From: Actinomycetes bacterium
GTDB lineage: Bacteria > Actinomycetota > Acidimicrobiia > Acidimicrobiales > RAAP-2
DNA length: 64,000 nucleotides
Direction of reading: 5' to 3'
Assembly: GCA_021806045.1 (NCBI GenBank)
Contig: JAJZDI010000004.1
Coordinates: 88,748-152,747 of the forward strand
Positions 52,444-61,228 of this stretch are shown here, in pieces. Each line of letters opens with the position of its first letter. Positions within the stretch are counted from its first letter, which is position 1. The position numbers and the translations under genes were made by a program. Under the pieces are notes generated by a model that was not told the origin of the DNA, made no database searches, and worked only from the letters and a program-made list of their open reading frames with translations.

Positions 52444-53190
52444 GTGGCCAAGACCGTGATGATCACCGGTGCGGGATCGGGGTTCGGTAAGGGAACCAGC
52501 CTCGCGCTCGCCGAACGGGGCCACCGGGTCATCGCCACCACGGAGACCGAGGCCCAGGCGGAGGCACTGCGAGCGGAGGCACCCCAGCTCACGGTGGAGA
52601 AGCTCGACGTCACCTCCGCGGACGTGGCCAAGGTGACCAGCTGGGAGATCGACGTCCTCATCAACAACGCCGGTGCCGGGCAGACGGGGCCGCTGGCCGA
52701 TGTCCCATTGGAGCGGGTGCGGCGCCTGTTCGACGTCAACGTCTTCGGGACCCTGGCCGTCACCCAGGCCGTCCTCCCGGGCATGGTCGAGCGGGGATCG
52801 GGCCGGGTGATCATCCTGTCATCGATCGCCGGGTTCATCACCGGCCCCGGGTTCGGTCCCTATTCCATGACCAAGCACGCCCTCGAGGCGATGGGCAAGG
52901 CGTTGCGGTCCGAGCTGGCCGGCCAGGGGATCGACGTCACGCTCGTCAACCCGGGCCCGTACCTCACCGGGTTCAACGACCGCATGGCCGACTCCATGTG
53001 GGAGTGGTTCGGCGAGGGATCGCTCAACGCGCCGTCCGCACCGCTCTTCCAGATGGTCCGCGACTTCGTCACCGGGGACCAGCGCGATCCGGCCGAGGTC
53101 GTCGACCGCCTTGTCGAGCTGACCGAGGCGGAGACGACCGACGAGCACAACTTCATCCCGCCGGAGCTCCGCGACCAGATCACCGTGTGA
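52444..53190 (+). CDS. Short-chain dehydrogenase/reductase
   Basis: A 248-residue classical SDR. ITGAGSGFGKGTSLALAERG binds the nucleotide, LINNAGAG follows, and the catalytic Ser...Tyr-X3-Lys is in ILSSIAGF and PYSMTKHALEAM. It starts at a GTG with GAGGAGGAG upstream. The substrate cannot be predicted. It is flanked by 156 and 77 bp gaps, so it is probably monocistronic. Confidence 0.88.
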   Translation: MAKTVMITGAGSGFGKGTSLALAERGHRVIATTETEAQAEALRAEAPQLTVEKLDVTSADVAKVTSWEIDVLINNAGAGQTGPLADVPLERVRRLFDVNVFGTLAVTQAVLPGMVERGSGRVIILSSIAGFITGPGFGPYSMTKHALEAMGKALRSELAGQGIDVTLVNPGPYLTGFNDRMADSMWEWFGEGSLNAPSAPLFQMVRDFVTGDQRDPAEVVDRLVELTEAETTDEHNFIPPELRDQITV

Positions 53191-53267
53191 TCCCGCCAGC
53201 CGGGCCGGTTCGGTACGGACCGTGCCCCGGACCCCGCTCCCCGGGCGGGGCGTAGACTCGGGGCACC

Positions 53268-53966
53268 GTGACCGTCTCCGACGACCACCAGTCAGCCCAC
53301 GACCACACCATCACCGTCGGCATCGTCGACGACCACGCCCTCGTCCGTGCCGGACTGCGGGAGCTGGTCGAGTCCGAGCCCAGGTTGCGCGTGGTCGGCG
53401 AGGCGGACGACACCGAATCGGCGATCGACATGCTCGCCTCGCTCCGCCCCCACGTCGCACTGGTCGACCTCGAGCTCCCGGGGGGCGGCGGCATCGCCGT
53501 GCTCGAAGCGGCGGCGGCGCGGGTGCCCGAGACGCGCTGTCTCGTCGTGAGTGCCTACTCCGACTATGCCTACATCGCCGCCGCGCTCGATGCGTCGGCC
53601 GCCGGCTATCTCCTGAAGACGGCCAACCGGACCGAGCTGGCCGAGGCGATCGTGGCCGTGTCCAAGGGAACGACCGTCCTCGACCGAGAGGTCGCCCAAC
53701 GGTTACAGCGCCGCTGGCGTGACGAGCGGGAACCCGAGGTGTCGCTCACTCCCCGTGAGGTCGAGGTGCTGTCGCTGATCGCCCGGGGCGCGGCGAACAA
53801 GGAGATCGCCGCCGAGCTCGGCCTCGGGATCCGCACCGTCGAGGGCTACGTCAGCAACGTCCTGGCCAAGCTGGGGGCCAGCTCCCGGACCGAGGCGGCG
53901 CTCTGGGCCCATGAGCACCGCATCGTCGGCGGTGGGCCGGGACCGCTCTCCCCGAACCGGCCGTGA
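53268..53966 (+). CDS. NarL/LuxR-type response regulator
   Basis: A 232-residue two-domain regulator from GTG 53268. The receiver has acidic Asp21-Asp22 (VDDHALVRAGL), phospho-acceptor Asp67 (VALVDLELPG) and Lys near 109 (GYLLKTANR). The LuxR-type helix-turn-helix (LTPREVEVLSLIARGAANKE) is at about 160-215. Its stop overlaps the kinase start (GTGA), so the two form one signalling pair. Confidence 0.93.
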   Translation: MTVSDDHQSAHDHTITVGIVDDHALVRAGLRELVESEPRLRVVGEADDTESAIDMLASLRPHVALVDLELPGGGGIAVLEAAAARVPETRCLVVSAYSDYAYIAAALDASAAGYLLKTANRTELAEAIVAVSKGTTVLDREVAQRLQRRWRDEREPEVSLTPREVEVLSLIARGAANKEIAAELGLGIRTVEGYVSNVLAKLGASSRTEAALWAHEHRIVGGGPGPLSPNRP

Positions 53967-55720
53967 GCCCCGGCCGACCCCGCCCGACACCTTCCGACAG
54001 CGGTTCGTCGCCGGCCACCCTCGACGGCGCCACGGTCGGCACCGATCCAACCGACCGGCCAACGGGCACCCCCGGGCCGGACCTGTTGGCCCCGGATGGG
54101 GTCGAGCCTGCAGCCGGTACGGCTGCCCGGCCCTCCGCCAGTACGGCCGCCGGGCCCCCCGCCGGGTCGGCCCACCCGCGGGAGGTCGCCGGCCGGCGCG
54201 TCCCGTTGGTCAACCCCGACGGCACACCCGGCGACTCCGCAGGTTGGCGTTCGGCCATGGCCAACGTCCGCGTCAGCGACGTCTTCCGCCAGGCGCTCCG
54301 CCCGCCCATCGCCGACCCCGCCTTCTGGGTCGTGCAGGCGAGCGTCGTGGCACTCACCCTCGCCCACCTTGTCCTCGACCACTCGGGGCTGGTCAACTCG
54401 TCGGCGCTGGCCAGCCTTCCCGTCGCCGCCCTCTTCATTCCCGTCGCGTACGCCGCCCTGCGCTTCGGTCTGCACGGTTCCGCTGCGACGGCCCTGTGGG
54501 CCACCATCCTCTGGGTCCCCGACCTGTCCGTCGCCCACCACCACGGCGACCCCGGCACCGACCTCGTGAGCCTCCTCCTCATCGACACGGTGGCCGTGAT
54601 CGTGGGCCAGCGGATCGAGCGGGAGAACCTTGCCCGGACCGCGGCCATGGAGGCATCGTCCCGGCGCCGGGCCACCGAGGCCCGCTACCGGCAGCTCTTC
54701 GCCGCCACCCGGGCGCCCATCCTCCTCTTCGACATGTCCGGCAAGGTGCTCGACGCGAACCCGGCGGCGTGGTCGGTGTTCGGCAGCTCCGTTCTCGAGG
54801 GCACCATGGGCGAGCTCCTCGGCCTGTCGCCGGCCACCCTCGCGGGCGCAGCGAGCTCGGGCCGGGTCGACCTGGAAGTCGAGGGCCAACCCAGCGAATT
54901 CCGCTACCTGAGCAGCGTCTCGACGGGAGAGGGCGGCGCCCAGTTCCAGGTCCTCCTCCAGGACGTCACCGTCGAGCGGCGGGCGTGGCGCGATGTCCAG
55001 GCGTACGCTGCCGCGCTGCTCGGCGCCCAGGAGGAGGAGCGGTCCCGCCTGGCCCGTGAGCTGCACGACGATCCCCTCCAGAGCCTCGTGCACGTCGCCC
55101 GCCGGTTGGAGCTCCTGGGCATGCAGGCGGGGATCACCCCTGATGAGGCCACCCGCCTGGAAGAAGCTCACGTGGAGCTCCTCGACACCTCCCGCCGGCT
55201 GCGCGACATCGCCCAGGGCCTGCGACCACCGGCACTGGAGCGGTTGGGCCTCGCAGCTGCGCTCCAGGGCCTGGTGGCAGACGAGGAGGAAGATGTGCCA
55301 GGGAGCCCACGGCTCGACTTCGCCGTCCACGGGATCGAGCGCCGCCTGGTACCCGAGTGCGAGCTCGGCCTCTACCGCATCGCCCAGGAGGCGCTCCACA
55401 ATGCGCTGGAGCACGCGGCGCCCACCCGGGTACAGGTCGTGCTCAGCTTCGACGAGTCGTTGGTCCACCTGACGGTGACCAACGACGGCACCGGGTTCGA
55501 CCCCGAGGTCACCCCGGACGCGGATCAGCTCGGCGTGCGGGGCATGCGCGAACGCGCCGGCCTGCTCGGCGGCACCCTCGCCATCGACTCGTCCGCCGGA
55601 GGCCACACCCGCGTGACGGCCACCGTCCCCCTCCGGATGGCAGGCGACCCGGCGGCTGGCACCGAGCCCTGCGCACCGGTTGGTCCGTCGGATCTGGTCG
55701 GTCCGACGCCGCAGGCATGA
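53963..55720 (+). CDS. Membrane sensor histidine kinase (NarX-like, PAS domain)
   Basis: A 585-residue kinase. A long Pro/Ala/Gly-rich N-terminus (1-105) precedes four probable membrane helices (about 115-215), a PAS domain (about 235-345, RYRQLFAATRAPILLFDMSG), a HisKA_3 dimerisation helix with phospho-acceptor His368 (LARELHDDPLQSL) and a HATPase domain (NDGTGFDPEV, LGVRGMRERAGLLGGTL). The helices could sense a membrane or redox signal. The gene is followed at once by a 7-bp tandem repeat and by the convergent DoxX-like gene. Confidence 0.92.
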   Translation: MSPGRPRPTPSDSGSSPATLDGATVGTDPTDRPTGTPGPDLLAPDGVEPAAGTAARPSASTAAGPPAGSAHPREVAGRRVPLVNPDGTPGDSAGWRSAMANVRVSDVFRQALRPPIADPAFWVVQASVVALTLAHLVLDHSGLVNSSALASLPVAALFIPVAYAALRFGLHGSAATALWATILWVPDLSVAHHHGDPGTDLVSLLLIDTVAVIVGQRIERENLARTAAMEASSRRRATEARYRQLFAATRAPILLFDMSGKVLDANPAAWSVFGSSVLEGTMGELLGLSPATLAGAASSGRVDLEVEGQPSEFRYLSSVSTGEGGAQFQVLLQDVTVERRAWRDVQAYAAALLGAQEEERSRLARELHDDPLQSLVHVARRLELLGMQAGITPDEATRLEEAHVELLDTSRRLRDIAQGLRPPALERLGLAAALQGLVADEEEDVPGSPRLDFAVHGIERRLVPECELGLYRIAQEALHNALEHAAPTRVQVVLSFDESLVHLTVTNDGTGFDPEVTPDADQLGVRGMRERAGLLGGTLAIDSSAGGHTRVTATVPLRMAGDPAAGTEPCAPVGPSDLVGPTPQA

Positions 55721-55745
55721 GCGTCGACGCGGGCTGACCCGGCCA

Positions 55746-55875
55746 GGCACCCGGCACCCGGCACCCGGCACCCGGCACCCGGCACCCGGCACCCGGCACC
55801 CGGCACCCGGCACCCGGCACCCGGCACCCGGCACCCGGCACCCGGCACCCGGCACCCGGCACCCGGCACCCGGCA
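55746..55875. repeat. 7-bp tandem repeat (GGCACCC)x18.6
   Basis: 130 bp of uninterrupted GGCACCC units with no visible mismatch, starting 25 bp after the kinase stop. Because 7 is not a multiple of 3, every frame reads PGAGCRV-type peptides; I do not regard these as genes. Perfect identity suggests recent slippage-driven expansion. Confidence 0.95.
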
Positions 55876-55920
55876 GGCCTGACTGACCTGATCGACGTGG
55901 CCGAGACCGGGCCGGGAGGT

Positions 55921-55962
55921 TCAGGACTCGGACCTCAGGACTCGGACCTCAGGACTCGGACG
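55921..55962. repeat. 14-bp tandem repeat, three copies
   Basis: Three head-to-tail copies of TCAGGACTCGGACC (last base G in copy 3), directly before TCA at 55963-55965, the stop codon of the DoxX-like gene on the minus strand. Each copy carries a TCA that is a TGA on that strand. Confidence 0.9.
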
Positions 55963-57051
55963 TCAGGCCCCCGCAGGGGCACCGGGCCGACCACCGAAGG
56001 CGGCGCCCGAGTGGGCAGCCCGCTCGGCACGGCGGGCCCGGGCGACCGTCGGTCGGGGCACCCCCTGCCACAGCGTGAAGGCCAGCAGGACGAACAGCGG
56101 GCCGGCGTTCGGGTCGGTCCCGCTTCCGGTCAGGATCCCACCCAGGTCCTGCCCGACCACCCAGAACACGAGCGATACGACGATGCCGGCGCCAAGAGCG
56201 AAGTTGGGCTTGCGCCAGAGCACGCCCAGACCGATGGCAGCCTCGATCACGGCCAGGATCACCGCCGCACTCGTACCGTGCGTACCGATGAGGTTGGCCG
56301 CGCCGGTGGACAGGGACGCCAGCAGGTGGGGCTCGCCGGAACCGGCGCCGCTGATGGCGGAGCTGACGGCGGCGTTCGACCGGTTCGCCGGCAGCAGCTG
56401 GAGAACCGCGCTGCCGACCCACAGGACGGCCCACATGGCCCGCCCACCCCAGGCGCCAACGACGCTCTCGGCAGCCTCTGGTCCCGCCTGGGCACCGGTG
56501 GCGCCGTGTTCACGGGGCCAGACCAGGAGGGCCAGGAAGGCGTAGATGAGCACCGCGCCGGGTGCGCCGGTGATGAGGCTGGCGCTCCCACTGAAGATGC
56601 CCCCGAACGCCTCGCCGAACCACCAGACGGAGATCGACCAGGCGATGGAGGCCGCCAGTGCCGGCTTGACGGCCCGGTTGGCCAGGAGGCACACGCCGAT
56701 GGCCAACTGGGTGAGGGCGAAGAGCACGTTCCACTGGGCGATGTGCGGCGCCAGGTCGTGGGCGACGTGGGTCACGCTGTGGAGGACCCACCACGGCTGG
56801 CCCTGGCCGGTCCCCGCCAGGGTATCGGTGGCGAACGACTGGCGGAACATCGACGGTTGCAGCTGCAGGAGGCCGTCGACGAGCCAGATGGCGCCCAGCA
56901 CGATCATGACCAGGCGCAGCGACGGCCGGAGGCGGAACCAGGCGATCTGTTTGGCACCGTTGGGCACCCGCCCGTCGCCGCCATCACGTCCGGTCCGTCC
57001 GACCGCTCCGCCCGTCCTCTGCGATCGGCCTCGATGGATCACCGTCGTCAT
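55963..57051 (-). CDS. DoxX-like membrane protein with internal duplication
   Basis: A 362-residue polytopic protein from ATG 57051 with GGAAAGGAG upstream. It consists of two similar halves: residues about 48-177 and 206-327. Each has four helices and a matching hallmark, WWFGEAFGGIFSGS (143-156) and FWVVGQDLGGILTGS (296-310). The halves also share LLQLQP/VLQLLP and the following helix pattern. The fold resembles DoxX/DoxD-type small membrane proteins, of which DoxD is the quinone-binding part of an archaeal thiosulfate oxidoreductase. It is last in the NrfD-cupredoxin group, 196 bp after the cupredoxin gene. Confidence 0.72.
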   Translation of the reverse strand: MTTVIHRGRSQRTGGAVGRTGRDGGDGRVPNGAKQIAWFRLRPSLRLVMIVLGAIWLVDGLLQLQPSMFRQSFATDTLAGTGQGQPWWVLHSVTHVAHDLAPHIAQWNVLFALTQLAIGVCLLANRAVKPALAASIAWSISVWWFGEAFGGIFSGSASLITGAPGAVLIYAFLALLVWPREHGATGAQAGPEAAESVVGAWGGRAMWAVLWVGSAVLQLLPANRSNAAVSSAISGAGSGEPHLLASLSTGAANLIGTHGTSAAVILAVIEAAIGLGVLWRKPNFALGAGIVVSLVFWVVGQDLGGILTGSGTDPNAGPLFVLLAFTLWQGVPRPTVARARRAERAAHSGAAFGGRPGAPAGA

Positions 57052-57247
57052 CGCGGAGCTCCTTTCCTCTTTCCTCGTGCACTGCCTGTCCGGGACGTCG
57101 CCCGCAGGTCCTTCGTTTCTGTAGTTCGTTGCTGCTGTCCGGTGTGGATGTCCGGTGTGGCCGGTCCGATGCACCGGCGACGGCCGTCTCGCCGCCGGCA
57201 CACCGGGCCGTGTTCCCGAGGGAGGGGGAACGCTCGAGGGCCCGTTC

Positions 57248-57859
57248 TCAGGCGGTGACGGTCACCGAGCCCTTCATGTAACCGGTGTGGCTCATCACCC
57301 AGTCGCCGCAGGGGACCGAGCAGTACCAGGAGAACGTGCCGGCCGCCGATGGCGTGAAGGTGAAGGTGGTGCTGGACCCGGGATTGACCGAGGCGTTCAC
57401 GTTGATGTCCGGCGCCGTGAACGTGTGGGGCATGGCATCGTGGTTGACGATCGTCACCTTGACCGCCTGGCCCACCTTGACGGTGAAGAGCACCTGGGCG
57501 CCGACACCTCCCGAGCCCACGTAGGCCGGTTCGGAGCCCTCGGGCGTGTTGACGTCGTTGATCTGCAGCTTGATGTCCGCCGACGAGCCTCCCGATCCGG
57601 CCGGCGCCTTGGGCTGTGTCACCATCCACGGTGCGTTGCCGGTCAGCTTGGCCACGTTCGGCTGAGCACTGGGCGTGCTGCTGCACGCAGCGAGCAGCAC
57701 CGCCCCCGCCACCACCGCTGCCAGCACGGCACCGCCGTGCCGCAACGTCGACAGCGTCGATCGGACCTTTCCGGCCGCCAGCCCCACCCCAGGGCCGGCG
57801 GGCGCCCCCGCACCCGATCCGGAAGTCGACGTTCCTGCCTGCGCAGCTCCACTCCTCAT
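57248..57859 (-). CDS. Lipoprotein cupredoxin with CuA-like CX3C site
   Basis: A 203-residue exported protein from ATG 57859 (AGGGAGAGG upstream); an ATG at 57904 would add 15 residues. Signal and lipobox VLLAACSS give lipid Cys59. The domain (about 95-203) is a cupredoxin: His140 and His145 (NHDAMPHTF), then Cys180-X3-Cys184, His191 and Met195 in WYCSVPCGDWVMSHTGYMKG. Cytochrome-oxidase CuA uses CX3CX3HX2M, so this is a variant with wider Cys-His spacing. It probably carries electrons outside the membrane for the adjacent NrfD complex. A long frame continuing upstream on this strand is antisense to codon sense of NrfD and was discarded. Confidence 0.82.
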   Translation of the reverse strand: MRSGAAQAGTSTSGSGAGAPAGPGVGLAAGKVRSTLSTLRHGGAVLAAVVAGAVLLAACSSTPSAQPNVAKLTGNAPWMVTQPKAPAGSGGSSADIKLQINDVNTPEGSEPAYVGSGGVGAQVLFTVKVGQAVKVTIVNHDAMPHTFTAPDINVNASVNPGSSTTFTFTPSAAGTFSWYCSVPCGDWVMSHTGYMKGSVTVTA

Positions 57860-57918
57860 CGTCCAACCTCTCCCTTCGCGTCCGGTCGTCGATCGCTTCG
57901 TCATCGGTCCCCCGGCCC

Positions 57919-60126
57919 TCACTGCCGGCCCAGCTTCGGCATCCGGAGCACCACCAGGAACAGGCTCCCGAGAAGCAGGATCCAGACGATGGCCACGATG
58001 GTGAGGAGGGTGGTCACCACCCAGTGGCCGGTGGTCGTCAGCGGGCGCTGGTACTCGTAGACGCTCTTCGGCAGCCCGGGCGGGTCGATGGTGACCTTGT
58101 AGGAGGCCGACGCGCTCCCGGCCACCGACCCGGCAGGGCCGGCCACCTGGGCGACGAACTGCTCCTCGCCCGTCCAGGTCGGCTCGTAGGTGAACTGGGC
58201 GACGCCCGAGGCGGTGGTCGTGGCCTGGCCGATCTGCATCTGCCCGCTCCCGTTGAACTGGTTGACCATCACGTAGAAGGTCACCGTCGTCCCGGAGGGA
58301 ACGGGGGCGGATGGCGAACCGACGGTCGCCGTCAGGTCGAGGGCCGACTTCCCCGCCGCCGGCTGCGTGACGGCGAGCGTTACCGGGGTGGACGGCGCGA
58401 CCTGGCTGGCTGCGGGCTGGGCCGTGGCCGGCTGGGCGGAAGCCGGCTGGGCCGGCGTGGCCGCACCCGCTGCCTTGGCACCGCCACCGATGAGGGCGAC
58501 GAGCCCGAGGGCGACGGCAGCAACGACCACCGCGGTGGTGGCACCCCGCGGCCGACGCAGCCAGGTGAGCGGGCGCCGGCCGGCAGGTGCAGGGACGCTC
58601 GCCGCCGCCATGGCCCCGACCGGCACCTTGGTCTCGGCACCCACGGTGCCCTCGGCGATGGCCTTCTCCGTCTCGGTGGAGACCTGCTCGAAGGACCCGA
58701 TCGGGCCCGCCTCCTCCATCTCGTCGATGGACATCACCGGGATGTAGCGGAAGAGGAGCATCAGCGACAGCGGGATGGCGGCCACGCCGGCCAGGGTGAT
58801 CGTGATCGACACCCAGGTGAAGTGGTAGGAGCCCCACTGCCCTGCGACCAGTGGCTGGGTCACCGGGGGCAGCACGATGACGATCCGCTTGATCCACAGC
58901 GAGATGACCACACCGACGCTCGCCACCGTCATGCCGGCCACGTTCCGCGTCCTGCGTACCGCCACCAGGACGATGGGCAGGATCTCGCCGAAGACCACGT
59001 AGATCCAGAAGGCCGGTGCGTAGCGGCCGACCACCGTCTCGCGGATCCAACCGCTGGTGATGCCGGTGTAGCCCTCCGAGATCAGGTCGGCGAAGGTCAG
59101 GTAGGCGTACACCAGGCCGAGGGCGGCCATCAGGTACCCGAGGCGGACGAAGTGGCGCTTGGTGATGAAGCGCTGGAGGCGGTAGCCCCTGCGGAAGGCG
59201 GCGGCTGTCACGATCACCAGCGCCGTCCCCGAGTACAGGGCGGCCACCACGAAGTAGGGCGGGAACACCGTCTCCGCCCAGCCGGGCCGGCTGGTCACCG
59301 CGAACGCCCACGACAGCACCGAGTGGACGGACACGGCCAGGGGCACGATGAGGAGGGCGACGATGGTGAGGGCACCGTGGAGAAGGCGCCGTTGCCTGTC
59401 GTTGCCAAGCCACCCGAAGGAGAGGAAGCGGTAGGCGGCCCGGCGGATCCCGCCCTCGGCCGAACCGAGCGTGCGCTGGACGATGGCCAGGTCGGGGATG
59501 AGGGGCAGGTAGAAGAAGATCATCGTGGCGACGGTGTAGGTGGCGATGGCCAGGAAGTCCCACACCAGCGGCGACGACATGTTCGGGTACGCAACGATGT
59601 TGAGGAAGCGTTCGGGCCGGCCCAGGTGGGGGAAGATGAACGCCCCACCGATGAGCACGGTGACCAGTGCCATCCCCTCGGCCAGCCGGGTGAGGGGAGC
59701 CCGCCAGCTCTGGCCGGTCAGCCGAAGGATGGCCGAGATCACCGCGCCTCCGTAGCTGACGCCGATGAAGGTGATGACGTCGACGATGTAGACGGCCCAG
59801 AAGGCCTGGTCGTTGTAGCCGGCCGATCCCAGGCCGTGCTTCAACTGGTAGATCCAGGCACCGATCCCGGCCAGCACCACCAGCGCCAGAACGCCAGCAC
59901 CTGCCTTCCACAGGGCGCCCGGCTTCTCCATCATCGGCCGCATGGCCGCACTCCGGACTGCCCGGGACCACTCCGGATTGGCCCCGTGGCCGCTGTGGCC
60001 CACCGAAGCCGCCCCGCTCTCCGTTCCTGTCTCGCTCACTGTCGCCTCCGCATTCCCACTCGTTCCCGTCCGCCCACTTGCCTGCGCGTCGTCCATCGCC
60101 CGACCTGTTCCTGTCGTCTCAGTCAT
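57919..60126 (-). CDS. NrfD/ActC-like membrane subunit fused to Ig-like domain
   Basis: A 735-residue protein. After a Ser/Gly/Thr-rich leader (1-65) come about ten helices (75-490) of the NrfD/PsrC/ActC type, which exchange electrons with the membrane quinone pool. AEGMALVTVLIGGAFIFPHL then GRPERF is a family landmark. Unusually, another helix (about 532-552), an Ala/Gln/Pro linker, an Ig-like beta domain (about 575-690) and a final helix (about 703-727) are attached. It starts 5 bp after the ferredoxin stop and is certainly cotranscribed with it. No molybdopterin or haem subunit accompanies the pair. Confidence 0.85.
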   Translation of the reverse strand: MTETTGTGRAMDDAQASGRTGTSGNAEATVSETGTESGAASVGHSGHGANPEWSRAVRSAAMRPMMEKPGALWKAGAGVLALVVLAGIGAWIYQLKHGLGSAGYNDQAFWAVYIVDVITFIGVSYGGAVISAILRLTGQSWRAPLTRLAEGMALVTVLIGGAFIFPHLGRPERFLNIVAYPNMSSPLVWDFLAIATYTVATMIFFYLPLIPDLAIVQRTLGSAEGGIRRAAYRFLSFGWLGNDRQRRLLHGALTIVALLIVPLAVSVHSVLSWAFAVTSRPGWAETVFPPYFVVAALYSGTALVIVTAAAFRRGYRLQRFITKRHFVRLGYLMAALGLVYAYLTFADLISEGYTGITSGWIRETVVGRYAPAFWIYVVFGEILPIVLVAVRRTRNVAGMTVASVGVVISLWIKRIVIVLPPVTQPLVAGQWGSYHFTWVSITITLAGVAAIPLSLMLLFRYIPVMSIDEMEEAGPIGSFEQVSTETEKAIAEGTVGAETKVPVGAMAAASVPAPAGRRPLTWLRRPRGATTAVVVAAVALGLVALIGGGAKAAGAATPAQPASAQPATAQPAASQVAPSTPVTLAVTQPAAGKSALDLTATVGSPSAPVPSGTTVTFYVMVNQFNGSGQMQIGQATTTASGVAQFTYEPTWTGEEQFVAQVAGPAGSVAGSASASYKVTIDPPGLPKSVYEYQRPLTTTGHWVVTTLLTIVAIVWILLLGSLFLVVLRMPKLGRQ

Positions 60127-60131
60127 GGCGA

Positions 60132-61163
60132 TCAGCTCGCGGCACTCGAGGTGTCCTGGGACACGTCAGCGTCGAGGTCCTGGCCGTGGCCGAGGATGTA
60201 CCAGACCCTCGGATGCGTGTTCTGTTCCGGCTTGAAGGTGACTGCGTCGTTGTCGTTGAGGAACTTCGAGAGCTTCACGGTGTTGCCCATCGAGTTCACG
60301 GCGACGTCGGTGATGATGTCCGCGTTGTAGATGGCGCCCATCGGACAGCCGGCCGCACACTCGCTCATGAGGCCGTTGTTGAGGTTCCCCACGCAGAAGG
60401 TGCACTTGCCCACCGTCCCGAGGCGCTGGGGAACCGGGAACTGGGCGTCCTGCGGCATGCCCGTGTCGGGGTACTTGGTGCCCGAGTTCCAGTTGAAGTA
60501 GCGGGCCTGGTAGGGGCAGGCGGCCATGCACATACGGCAGCCGATGCACCGGGTCTCGTTGACCAGCACCACACCCTGGTCCTGCCGGTAGGTGGCGTGC
60601 ACCGGGCACACGTGCAGGCACGGGGGGTTCTCGCACTGCATGCACGGCCGGGGGAAGGGGAACTCCTTGCCCGTGCTGCTGGTCATGGTGAACACGTCGA
60701 TCCACGTCTGCTCCTGGGTCAACGAGTGCGCCTTCTGGCACGCCGCCGTGCACGACTTGCACCCGTTGCAGCTGCGCAGGTCGATCACCATGGCCCACTG
60801 GTGGGTGGGGGGTGCCGACGGGTCGGCCATGGAGGCGGCGGCACCCCCGCTCACCGCACCGCCCTTGGTGGTGCCGTTGGCGGCGGCCGCTCCGGCTGCG
60901 TACTCCCGGTAGGTGAGGAGCTCGACCCCGGCACCCACCGCCGCGGCTGCGCCGGCGCCGATGCCGAGCAGCCGCAGGAACGACCGGCGCGACACCGACG
61001 GGTCCTCGGCGTCGTCGCCGGCATCGGGTACAAGGCACGTCCCCGACGAGCAGGACGAGCCCGACGAGCAGGACCCTCCGGGGTGTGCGTCGAGCACCGA
61101 GAGCGGAGTGCTCCCCTCGCTCCCGTCGGGCTCGTTCAGATGTGGATCGATCAACCAGCTCAC
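60132..61163 (-). CDS. Tat-exported four-cluster ferredoxin (PsrB/NrfC-like)
   Basis: A 343-residue protein from GTG 61163 with GAGGGAGAA upstream. Sixteen Cys residues in four groups (132/135/138/142, 174/177/182/186, 206/209/212/216, 254/257/269/273) would bind four 4Fe-4S clusters, as in PsrB, DmsB and NrfC. A twin-arginine signal SRRSFLRLLG (Arg59-Arg60) is preceded by an unusual ~57-residue leader with three Cys residues (SCSSGSSCSSGTC). It should dock to NrfD on the outer face and relay electrons between quinone and a partner, here plausibly the cupredoxins. Confidence 0.88.
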   Translation of the reverse strand: MSWLIDPHLNEPDGSEGSTPLSVLDAHPGGSCSSGSSCSSGTCLVPDAGDDAEDPSVSRRSFLRLLGIGAGAAAAVGAGVELLTYREYAAGAAAANGTTKGGAVSGGAAASMADPSAPPTHQWAMVIDLRSCNGCKSCTAACQKAHSLTQEQTWIDVFTMTSSTGKEFPFPRPCMQCENPPCLHVCPVHATYRQDQGVVLVNETRCIGCRMCMAACPYQARYFNWNSGTKYPDTGMPQDAQFPVPQRLGTVGKCTFCVGNLNNGLMSECAAGCPMGAIYNADIITDVAVNSMGNTVKLSKFLNDNDAVTFKPEQNTHPRVWYILGHGQDLDADVSQDTSSAAS

Positions 61164-61228
61164 AGCAGTTCTCCCTCGTGTCTCACTCCATGACGGACGG
61201 CGGCCGGGGCCGGTGGCCCCCGACCCGA

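Noticed and set aside
55746-55875. Repeat array considered as a CRISPR
   Set aside because: Units are 7 bp with no spacers and there are no cas genes.
57248-57859. Cytochrome-c-oxidase subunit II
   Set aside because: There is a CX3C cupredoxin loop but no N-terminal two-helix hairpin, the His spacing differs from CuA, and no oxidase subunit I or III is nearby.
57248-59971. A 907-codon minus-strand frame including the cupredoxin domain
   Set aside because: Only the last 203 codons resemble a protein. The rest overlaps the NrfD gene out of frame, and good ribosome-binding sites support starts at 57859 or 57904.
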